From: Planctomycetota bacterium
GTDB taxonomy: Bacteria; Planctomycetota; Phycisphaerae; Tepidisphaerales; Tepidisphaeraceae
Direction: 5' to 3'
NCBI GenBank assembly: GCA_029777755.1
Contig: JAKORQ010000427.1
Coordinates: 1-5,440 of the forward strand
DNA: 5,440 nucleotides
Part shown: in pieces, positions 1 to 5,440 of the stretch
Position numbering within the stretch: position 1 is the stretch's first letter
Layout of the letters: each line of letters opens with the position of its first letter
Translations under genes and position numbers: made by a program
The notes under the pieces: generated by a model
What the model was told of the DNA's origin: nothing
What the model saw: only the letters and a program-made list of their open reading frames with translations
Database searches by the model: none

Positions 1-836
1 CGCTCAAACCGCAACGGCGATAAGCCGCTACCTAACCGTTAAGCCAGTGTAATCAGCCCGTGCCTGCGCTCAAACCGCAACGATCGCTGGCACTGGATCG
101 CCTCGCTGCCGAGTGTAATCAGCCCGTGCCTGCGCTCAAACCGCAACGTCCCGGAACCGTTGAGTACTCCGGGTTATAGTGTAATCAGCCCGTGCCTGCG
201 CTCAAACCGCAACACGTCGATGTATCCATTGGCGTTCGAATCTAGTGTAATCAGCCCGTGCCTGCGCTCAAACCGCAACCTAGGGCCGGCCATGGGCCGT
301 TAGGGCCGCAGTGTAATCAGCCCGTGCCTGCGCTCAAACCGCAACGTAGGCCGGCCATTGTGGGGCCGGTAGGGAAGTGTAATCAGCCCGTGCCTGCGCT
401 CAAACCGCAACAGCGGATGGCTGCCATCCAGTTACTGCGCGAGTGTAATCAGCCCGTGCCTGCGCTCAAACCGCAACGGATCGCTGCTGGCTGTCGCCTC
501 CGCCGTAAGTGTAATCAGCCCGTGCCTGCGCTCAAACCGCAACATGCGTGTTAGGTATGTCGGGCGATCCTGCAGTGTAATCAGCCCGTGCCTGCGCTCA
601 AACCGCAACGGGCGTAGTCGCGCGCCGCCCGCAGGTGGAAGTGTAATCAGCCCGTGCCTGCGCTCAAACCGCAACGTATGCAGCGGTTCACCAGCAGAGG
701 AATGAGTGTAATCAGCCCGTGCCTGCGCTCAAACCGCAACCTACCGTCAATGGTGTTGTCGTCGGCCCACAGTGTAATCAGCCCGTGCCTGCGCTCAAAC
801 CGCAACGAGGAGGCGAGCGATTGGGACGCGCAATGG

Positions 837-864
837 AGTGTAATCAGCCCGTGCCTGCGCTCAA
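837..864 (-). promoter_or_regulatory. Promoter-like element inside the CRISPR repeat (best described at 837-872; present in all 13 complete copies)
   Basis: On the minus strand the repeat contains TTGAGC (859-864; 4 of 6 matches to the sigma-70 -35 box), then 16 bp, then TACACT (837-842; 4 of 6 matches to the -10 box). A TG pair lies two bases upstream of the -10, one base off a canonical extended -10. Initiation about 7 nt downstream would be near 830, inside the spacer, giving an RNA with about 24 nt of spacer followed by GTTGCGG. Repeat-internal promoters of this kind are known in Neisseria and Campylobacter type II-C arrays. The elements are imperfect and the activity is inferred. Confidence 0.45.
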
Positions 865-903
865 ACCGCAACGGCGGCAGGGCGGTGACGGAAACCTGGC
901 GGA

Positions 904-939
904 AGTGTAGTCGGCCCGTGCGTGAAGCAGTGTCACACA
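904..939. repeat. Degenerate terminal CRISPR repeat
   Basis: The first 21 bp match the consensus repeat at 18 positions (differences at repeat positions 7, 10 and 19), after which the similarity stops. A decayed repeat normally marks the oldest end of an array, so the active, leader-proximal end should lie to the left, outside the window. In minus-strand reading the TACACT end is kept, while the GTTGCGG end and the TTGAGC element are lost. Confidence 0.9.
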
Positions 940-972
940 GGATCAGGCCTGGCCATAGCCATCGCCTGTGAC
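932..972. other. Imperfect stem-loop beside the terminal CRISPR repeat
   Basis: The arm from GTCAC (932-936) through AGG (939-941) pairs with CCTGTGAC (965-972), with a two-base bulge at 937-938. The stem can extend inward through AT (942-943) with AT (961-962) and GGC (946-948) with GCC (958-960). The left arm overlaps the decayed half of the terminal repeat. Neither strand has a T-run after the stem, so it is not a classical intrinsic terminator. It could be a processing or stop signal for array RNA, or chance folding of GC-rich DNA. Confidence 0.35.
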
Positions 973-1043
973 TTGCACAACATGCTCATTGCTCCCGCAG
1001 TGGATGGCCGGTGGATACGCCGGCGAATAGCACACCCGCGGAT

Positions 1044-1071
1044 TTCACTAAAAGCGTCCTTTGGCTACACT
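1044..1071 (+). promoter_or_regulatory. Possible dnaB promoter
   Basis: TTCACT (1044-1049; 4 of 6 matches to the -35 box), 16 bp, then TACACT (1066-1071; 4 of 6 matches to the -10 box). Predicted initiation is near 1078, only a few bases before the dnaB ATG at 1083, which would give an essentially leaderless mRNA. This agrees with the absence of any Shine-Dalgarno sequence there. The -10 hexamer and spacing are the same as in the promoter-like element of the CRISPR repeat. The call rests on motif matching only. Confidence 0.3.
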
Positions 1072-1082
1072 CGGCCTGACCG

Positions 1083-2450
1083 ATGAGTAGCCATCTTCTC
1101 GACTCCAACCCGATTGCCTCGCAGTTTGACCGGCTGCCGCCGCATTCCATCGATGCGGAGATGTGCGTGCTGGGATCGATGATGCTCGACAAGGAGCAGA
1201 TCGGCGTGGTTGCGCAGATCCTTCAGGACAAGGATGCGTTCTTCCAGACCGATCACCAGCTCATCTATGAAGCGCTGCTGTCGCTTTACAACTCGGGCAA
1301 GAATATCGACCCCATCATCCTCCGGGCCGAGCTGGAGAAGCGCAAGGTTCTGGAGGAAGTGGGCGGGACGGTGTACCTGGCCCAGATCGTCAACACAGTA
1401 CCCTCGGCGGCGCACGCGGCCCACTACGCCCAGATCGTCCGCGAGAAGTACATGCTGCGCCAGCTCATCGCGGCCTCCAACGACATTTTGCGCGAGGCAT
1501 ACTCGCCGCGCGATGAGGCGAAGGTGATCGTCGATCGCGCCGAGAAGAAGATCTTCGACATCGCCATGAAGGATGTCTCCGGCAGCATCCAGCCGCTGGA
1601 GAATGTCCTGCATGAAGTGTGGGAGATGATCACCGGGCAGGGCCAGCGGGGGATCATGACCGGCTTCCACGAGCTGGATGAGATGCTCAACGGCCTGCAG
1701 AAGAGCGAGATGATCATCATCGCGGCCCGCCCGTCGATGGGTAAGACGGCATTCGCGATGAACATCGTCGAGCAGATCGCGGCCGACCAGCAGATTCCCT
1801 GCGCTGTTTTCTCGCTGGAAATGAGCAAGCAGCAGTTGGCCCAGCGTATGCTCTGCTCGCGCGGAAACATCGATTCGCACAAGCTTCGGCGGGGCATGCT
1901 CTCCAGCGAGGATCACCAGAAGCTGGCGATGGTGGTGGGGGAGCTGGCCAAGGCGCCGATCTACGTGGATGACGCGGCCGGCATGACGGTGCTGGAGCTG
2001 CGCGCCAAGGCCCGCCGGCTGAAGCGCGAGCACAACATCCAGTGCATCATGATCGACTATCTACAGTTGATGGATAATCCCGGCCCGGACAGCCGTCAGC
2101 AGCAGATCTCGGAGATCTCGCGCGGCATCAAGGCGCTGGCGCGCGAGCTGATGGTGCCGGTGATATGCCTGTCGCAGCTCAACCGTGCCACGGAAGGGCG
2201 CGACGGCCACCGCCCGCGCATGAGCGACCTGCGTGAATCAGGCGCGATCGAGCAGGACGCCGACGTGGTCATGCTGCTGCACCGCGAGGACTACTACCAC
2301 AAGGGTGAGGTCGATTACCAGAACACCAACATCGCCGAGGTGATCGTCGAGAAGCAGCGTAATGGCCCGACCGGCACGGTGCAGCTCGTCTGGGACGGCA
2401 AGTGCACCCGCTTCCGCAACAAGGCCAATATCCCCGCGGATGTGTTCTAA
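1083..2450 (+). CDS. dnaB: Replicative DNA helicase DnaB
   Basis: Hexameric 5'-3' helicase that unwinds DNA at the replication fork and interacts with primase; cytoplasmic, at the replisome. The 455 residues match the usual family length. The N-terminal DnaB domain (about 15-120) opens with the conserved PPHSIDAEMCVLGSMMLD stretch. The RecA-like ATPase domain (about 190-450) has Walker A ARPSMGKTA (215-223), the catalytic-glutamate motif FSLEMS (E246), Walker B IMIDYLQLM (D325), SQLNR (364-368), DLRESGAIEQDAD (382-394) and KQRNGPTG (424-431), the region carrying the arginine finger. The start is fixed: an in-frame TGA lies at 1077-1079, only one codon before the ATG, and the next Met (27) would cut the conserved N-terminus. 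No Shine-Dalgarno is visible. There is no intein at the Walker A or other motifs, sites where DnaB inteins often sit. It lies 143 bp right of the CRISPR array and 188 bp left of tex, so it is probably transcribed alone or with tex. Confidence 0.98.
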   Translation: MSSHLLDSNPIASQFDRLPPHSIDAEMCVLGSMMLDKEQIGVVAQILQDKDAFFQTDHQLIYEALLSLYNSGKNIDPIILRAELEKRKVLEEVGGTVYLAQIVNTVPSAAHAAHYAQIVREKYMLRQLIAASNDILREAYSPRDEAKVIVDRAEKKIFDIAMKDVSGSIQPLENVLHEVWEMITGQGQRGIMTGFHELDEMLNGLQKSEMIIIAARPSMGKTAFAMNIVEQIAADQQIPCAVFSLEMSKQQLAQRMLCSRGNIDSHKLRRGMLSSEDHQKLAMVVGELAKAPIYVDDAAGMTVLELRAKARRLKREHNIQCIMIDYLQLMDNPGPDSRQQQISEISRGIKALARELMVPVICLSQLNRATEGRDGHRPRMSDLRESGAIEQDADVVMLLHREDYYHKGEVDYQNTNIAEVIVEKQRNGPTGTVQLVWDGKCTRFRNKANIPADVF

Positions 2451-2573
2451 ATCGGAGCGAGCGGTCCTCCGCAGGCGGGACGTGAGACTGACCGACGCCA
2501 CCCATGCAGATAAGACATAAACGTCTGCGGGCACGGGAAATACGGGCGGCGTGGCCGAAAAGTGAAAGGGCAT

Positions 2574-2602
2574 TTGGTTGATGGTCGGCTCGCGGTTATT
2601 CT
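2574..2602 (+). promoter_or_regulatory. Possible tex promoter
   Basis: TTGGTT (2574-2579; 3 of 6), 17 bp, TATTCT (2597-2602; 4 of 6) in the 188-bp dnaB-tex gap. Initiation near 2609 would give a leader of about 30 nt that includes the ribosome binding site. The same gap contains an inverted repeat, GCAGA (2506-2510) with TCTGC (2524-2528), of unknown role. No intrinsic terminator with a T-run follows dnaB, so read-through from dnaB is also possible. Confidence 0.3.
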
Positions 2603-2624
2603 TCCCGCCACTGATCTGTTTGCA

Positions 2625-2629
2625 GGGAG
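2625..2629 (+). promoter_or_regulatory. Ribosome binding site of tex
   Basis: GGGAG lies 9 nt before the ATG at 2639 and supports that start. It contrasts with dnaB, which has no such sequence. Confidence 0.65.
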
Positions 2630-2638
2630 CTTTACCGG

Positions 2639-4990
2639 ATGGAAGTGGCGTTGAACGTTGGGCATATAGAGAAGATCTGCGGGGAACTTAACCTCAAGGC
2701 GCAGCAGGTGGCGGCGACCGCGAAGCTGCTGGCCGAGGGAGCGACGGTTCCGTTTATTGCCCGTTACCGCAAGGAGGCGACTGGCTCTCTCGATGAGGTG
2801 CAGATCACTTCCATCCGCGATCGCCTGGGACAGCTTGCCGAGCTGGATGCGCGAAGGGCCGCGATCCTTTCCTCGCTGGAAGAGCGAAAGCTGCTCACCG
2901 ATGAACTGAAGGAGAAGATCAACGCGGCCGAGACGATGGCGGCGCTGGAGGATATCTATCTGCCCTTCCGGCCGAAGCGGCGCACCCGTGCCATGATCGC
3001 CCGCGAGAAGGGGCTGGAGCCGCTGGCGGAGTTTATCCTCAAGCAGGATGACAGCGTTACCCTGGAGGCACTACAGGCCGAGGCGCAGAAGTATGTGAAG
3101 CAGGCGGGCGGCGAAGTCACCGAGGAACTGGCCGTCCCGGATGTGGCGGCCGCCCTGCAGGGCGCGCGCGACATCATCGCCGAGAAGATCAACGACGATG
3201 CCGATGTCCGCGGGAAGATGCGCGAGCTGTTCCTCACGCAGGGGGTGATCAGCTCTGAAGTGATCGCCGGCAAGGAGACCGAGGGAGCGAAGTTCAAGGA
3301 TTACTTCAAGTGGGAAGAGCCGGTGGCGACTGCGCCTTCCCATCGCGTGCTGGCGATTCGTCGCGGGGCGGCCGAGGGGTACCTGATCTTCCGCATCGCG
3401 CCGCCGGAGGATGCGGCCATCGCCATCCTGGAGAAGGCGTATGTGCGCGGGACCGGGCCGTGCACCGACCAGGTTCGCCTGGCGGTGAAGGACTGCTACA
3501 AGCGGCTGCTGTCGATGTCGATGGAGACCGAGGCGCGGCTGGAATCGAAGAAGCGGGCGGACGCGGCCGCGATCGAGGTGTTTGCCCAGAACCTGCGACA
3601 ACTGCTGCTGGCCCCTCCGCTGGGGCAGAAGCGGGTGCTGGCTATCGACCCGGGGTTCCGCACCGGCTGCAAGACGGTGGTGCTGGATGCCCAGGGCAAG
3701 CTGCTCTATCACGATGTCATCTACCCGGACCAGGGGGAGAGGAAGCGCGCCGAGGCGGAGAACGTGGTGCTGGCCCTCATCCAGAAGCACCAGATCGAGG
3801 CGATCGCGATTGGCAATGGCACGGCAAGCCGCGAGACCGAGTCGTTCATCCGCGGCCTGCTCGATCCGCTGCGCTCCAGTAGTGAGCTGATCCGGAACAT
3901 CGCGGTGGTGATGGTGAATGAGTCGGGGGCCTCGATCTACTCGGCGTCGGAAGTGGCGCGCCAGGAGTTCCCGGACCATGACATCACGGTGCGCGGCGCG
4001 GTGTCGATTGGCCGACGACTGATGGATCCGCTGGCAGAGCTGGTGAAGATCGATCCCAAATCGATCGGCGTGGGACAATATCAGCACGATGTCGACCAGA
4101 ACCTGCTGAAAAAGTCACTCGATGACGTGGTGATCTCCTGCGTGAACGCGGTTGGCGTGGAGGTGAATACCGCGTCGAAGCAGCTGCTGACGTATGTGTC
4201 GGGCCTGAACGCCACGATCGCGGAGAACATCGTCAAGTACCGCGATGAGAATGGGCCGTTCAGGAGCCGGCAGGACCTGCTGAAGGTTCCGCGGCTGGGC
4301 GAAAAGACATTTGAGCAGGCGGCCGGGTTCCTGCGCATCGCCAATGCGGAGAATCCGCTTGATTCGTCGGCCGTTCACCCCGAGAGCTACGGCATCGTCG
4401 ACCTGATGGCGAAAGACCTTGGCGTGACGGTCAAGGACCTGATGCGCGACGAGTCGCTGCGCAAGAAGATCAACAAGGAAAAGTACGTCACCGACAAGGT
4501 CGGCCTGCCCACGCTCAACGACATTGTGCTGGAGCTGGCCAAGCCGGGCCGCGATCCGCGCGACAAGTTCGAGGCGTTCCAGTTCGCCGACAGCGTTCAC
4601 AAGATTGAGGACCTGAAGCCGGGGATGAAGCTGCCGGGGATCGTCACCAACATCACCGCGTTCGGCTGCTTCGTGGATATCGGTGTGCATCAGGATGGGC
4701 TAGTCCACGTGAGCCAACTGGCCGACCGCTTCGTGAAGGATCCCAACGAGGTTGTGAAGGTTCATCAGAAGGTGGAAGTGACGGTGCTTGAGGTGGACCT
4801 GGAGCGCAAGCGGATTTCGCTGTCGATGCGCAAGGGCGGGGGGAGCAGCGGGCAGGGCGCCCGCCCGGCCGGGCAGTCGGCCAATCGCCCGTCATCCGCA
4901 GGCCCCCGCGGCGGCTCGCGCCCGGCGCCCAAGCCGGCGGGCGAAGGCTGGTTCACGGCAGCCCTGCGCAATGCGGGTAAGCTGAAGTAG
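2639..4990 (+). CDS. tex: Tex-family S1 RNA-binding protein (transcription accessory protein)
   Basis: Cytoplasmic nucleic-acid-binding protein of the Tex/Spt6-like family. It is linked to transcription and, in some pathogens, to toxin or virulence gene expression; its exact biochemical role is not settled. All 783 residues line up with E. coli Tex (YhgF) as I remember it. Helical N-terminal region (about 1-320) with VPFIARYRKEATGSLDE (37-53) and YLPFRPKRRTR (107-117). YqgF/RNase H-like domain (about 332-455) with VLAIDPGFRTG (333-343) and AIGNGTASRETE (390-401). The invariant DPLAELVKIDPKSIGVGQYQ begins at 463. Helix-hairpin-helix region (about 500-567) ends in LLKVPRLGEKTFEQAAGFLRI. S1 domain (about 660-731) has GIVTNITAFGCFVDIG and QDGLVHVSQL. 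The tail (732-783) is rich in Gly, Pro, Ser and Arg and probably disordered, as in relatives. The start is supported by GGGAG 9 nt upstream. The gene follows dnaB on the same strand and converges with the hydrogenase protease gene. Confidence 0.97.
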   Translation: MEVALNVGHIEKICGELNLKAQQVAATAKLLAEGATVPFIARYRKEATGSLDEVQITSIRDRLGQLAELDARRAAILSSLEERKLLTDELKEKINAAETMAALEDIYLPFRPKRRTRAMIAREKGLEPLAEFILKQDDSVTLEALQAEAQKYVKQAGGEVTEELAVPDVAAALQGARDIIAEKINDDADVRGKMRELFLTQGVISSEVIAGKETEGAKFKDYFKWEEPVATAPSHRVLAIRRGAAEGYLIFRIAPPEDAAIAILEKAYVRGTGPCTDQVRLAVKDCYKRLLSMSMETEARLESKKRADAAAIEVFAQNLRQLLLAPPLGQKRVLAIDPGFRTGCKTVVLDAQGKLLYHDVIYPDQGERKRAEAENVVLALIQKHQIEAIAIGNGTASRETESFIRGLLDPLRSSSELIRNIAVVMVNESGASIYSASEVARQEFPDHDITVRGAVSIGRRLMDPLAELVKIDPKSIGVGQYQHDVDQNLLKKSLDDVVISCVNAVGVEVNTASKQLLTYVSGLNATIAENIVKYRDENGPFRSRQDLLKVPRLGEKTFEQAAGFLRIANAENPLDSSAVHPESYGIVDLMAKDLGVTVKDLMRDESLRKKINKEKYVTDKVGLPTLNDIVLELAKPGRDPRDKFEAFQFADSVHKIEDLKPGMKLPGIVTNITAFGCFVDIGVHQDGLVHVSQLADRFVKDPNEVVKVHQKVEVTVLEVDLERKRISLSMRKGGGSSGQGARPAGQSANRPSSAGPRGGSRPAPKPAGEGWFTAALRNAGKLK

Positions 4991-5039
4991 GCTGTAGCTG
5001 GGCGGATGAATCTCACCCGGCAGGCCGGTCTGGAGCTGC

Positions 5040-5440
5040 TCAGGCTTGTGCAAGCATGGCCTGGACGTGGCCGAGCACGCTCTGGATTGCCTCTTCGACG
5101 GTTGGGGTCAGGCCTTCGCCGATGGAGAAATCCTCGCCGCCGATGGCTATCAGGTGAGCTCGCGGGGTCTTTGAGTAGAGTTCCTTAACGCAGTCGAGCA
5201 GGACGGCCGGGCTCATCTCGTGGACGAATGCGCCCCAGTTGGCGCCGCTGGGGGAGATGGGACGGACCTCAACCACGCCCGGGGCAAGGTCGACGCAAGC
5301 GTCTATGAAGATCACCTGCTCGAAGTTCGCGACATCGTCGGCCAGGTCGGGAGTGAGCTGCTGACGCGCGATGACGTTGTCTTCGCCCAGCGTCTCCATG
5401 AGCCGCTCGGCGACGAGATAGCCAACGCCGTCATCCCGTC
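5040..5440 (-). CDS. Hydrogenase maturation protease (peptidase family M52), C-terminal part; start lies beyond the window
   Basis: Nickel-dependent-substrate endopeptidase family that trims the C-terminus of the [NiFe]-hydrogenase large subunit after metal insertion (HyaD/HybD/HycI type); cytoplasmic. The open frame runs to the window edge: 13 codons upstream of the Met at 5397-5399 read RDDGVGYLVAERL, the conserved DDGVG motif that follows the family's GN motif, so that Met is not the start. About 132 residues are visible. Further family marks are IFIDACVD (the Asp equivalent to a metal ligand of HybD), AFVHEMSP (the His ligand region) and GEGLTPTVEEAI near the C-terminus, typical of the family's GLSPEV segment. 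The stop is TGA at 5042-5040. Only the N-terminal glycine-rich segment is missing. Its strand suggests it is the last gene of a hydrogenase operon lying to the right. Which hydrogenase it serves cannot be told. No clear terminator is present in the 49 bp between the convergent stops. Confidence 0.88.
   Translation of the reverse strand, partial: RDDGVGYLVAERLMETLGEDNVIARQQLTPDLADDVANFEQVIFIDACVDLAPGVVEVRPISPSGANWGAFVHEMSPAVLLDCVKELYSKTPRAHLIAIGGEDFSIGEGLTPTVEEAIQSVLGHVQAMLAQA

Larger units (their letters stand above)
1..939. CRISPR. CRISPR array, 14 spacers visible, left end cut by window; probably type II-C
   Basis: Seen: a 36-bp repeat, reading AGTGTAATCAG... to ...AAACCGCAAC on the plus strand, occurs complete and unchanged 13 times, starting at 46, 112, 178, 244, 310, 376, 442, 508, 574, 640, 705, 771 and 837. 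The last 15 bp of another copy occupy 1-15, and a degenerate copy lies at 904-939. Spacers are 30 bp except the one at 676-704 (29 bp) and the one at 873-903 (31 bp). The repeat has almost no internal palindrome: AGC/GCT at repeat positions 10-12 and 23-25, with mismatches inside. Known: 36-bp, weakly self-complementary repeats with 30-bp spacers are typical of type II, and type II repeats start with GTT in the crRNA sense. Here the minus-strand reading starts GTTGCGG. Inferred: type II-C, transcribed right to left; a type V system is the main alternative. No cas gene or tracrRNA anti-repeat is in the window. The 66-bp period is a multiple of three, so open frames run through the array without being genes. 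Confidence 0.98.

Noticed and set aside
82..507. Spacers at 82-111 and 478-507 share GATCGCTG and a later TCGCCTC
   Set aside because: Beyond an 8-mer the alignment needs several gaps; in GC-rich spacers this is compatible with chance, unlike the pair at 280-375.
258..971. Open frames through the array encoding peptides repeating CNQPVPALKPQ (plus) and LRFERRHGLITL (minus), which look like tandem-repeat proteins
   Set aside because: They are the 36-bp CRISPR repeat translated. The repeat-spacer unit of 66 bp is divisible by three, so frames persist; the between-repeat residues are unrelated spacer sequence and there are no ribosome binding sites.
1000..1024. Imperfect direct repeat GTGGATGGCCG / GTGGATACGCCGG with a 5-bp GCCGG/CCGGC pairing
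   Set aside because: Short and imperfect, with no T-run or known motif; easily chance in this base composition.
940..1082. A tracrRNA or AT-rich leader between the array and dnaB
   Set aside because: No stretch complementary to the GTTGCGGTTTGAGCGC end of the repeat is present (only a weak GCGGATTT at 1038-1045), and the region is not AT-rich.
1065..2033. Long minus-strand open frame (322 codons) opposite dnaB
   Set aside because: It is an antisense shadow in GC-rich DNA; the plus-strand frame has all DnaB motifs and the minus frame resembles no known family.
1083..2450. Intein or insertion in dnaB, a common site for both
   Set aside because: Walker A, Walker B and downstream motifs are continuous and total length is normal.
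3071..4087. Long minus-strand open frame (338 codons) opposite tex, and a plus-strand frame at 3310-3882
   Set aside because: Both overlap the unmistakable Tex coding frame; their compositions (Arg/His/Leu-rich, Gly/Arg-rich) are typical of shadow frames.
4991..5039. Bidirectional terminator between tex and the protease gene, from CCGGCAGGCCGG
   Set aside because: The stem is only 4-5 bp with a tiny loop and there is no T-run on either strand.

Overview
The window looks like chromosomal DNA of a GC-rich bacterium. No 16S or other lineage marker is present. The DnaB and Tex sequences, together with weak Shine-Dalgarno use at dnaB, would fit Planctomycetota (for example Phycisphaerae), but this is only a low-confidence impression.

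Layout: (1) Positions 1-939 are one end of a CRISPR array. It has 13 complete, identical 36-bp repeats, a truncated repeat at the left edge, a degenerate terminal repeat at the right, and 14 spacers (twelve of 30 bp, one of 29, one of 31). No cas gene or tracrRNA is visible; these and the rest of the array must lie to the left or elsewhere. (2) Positions 940-1082 are a short gap with an imperfect hairpin next to the last repeat and a possible promoter abutting dnaB. (3) Positions 1083-2450 encode the replicative helicase DnaB, full length and without an intein. (4) Positions 2451-2638 are a gap with a possible promoter and a clear ribosome binding site for the next gene. (5) Positions 2639-4990 encode a full-length Tex-family RNA-binding protein. 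(6) Positions 5040-5440, minus strand and convergent with tex, encode the C-terminal part of an M52-family hydrogenase maturation protease that continues past the right edge. This implies a [NiFe]-hydrogenase in the organism.

The most interesting signal is in the CRISPR repeat. Read on the minus strand it starts GTTGCGG, as type II repeats do, and it carries a promoter-like pair, TTGAGC - 16 bp - TACACT, whose -10 element is the last six bases of the repeat. Initiation about 7 nt downstream would fall inside each spacer and leave about 24 nt of guide followed by the GTTGCGG repeat. That is the arrangement known from Neisseria meningitidis and Campylobacter jejuni type II-C arrays, where each repeat drives its own crRNA. 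It points to a type II-C (Cas9) locus transcribed right to left. This is inferred from the array alone.

The remaining genes are housekeeping (dnaB, tex) or accessory metabolism (hydrogenase maturation) and show no functional link with the array beyond adjacency.
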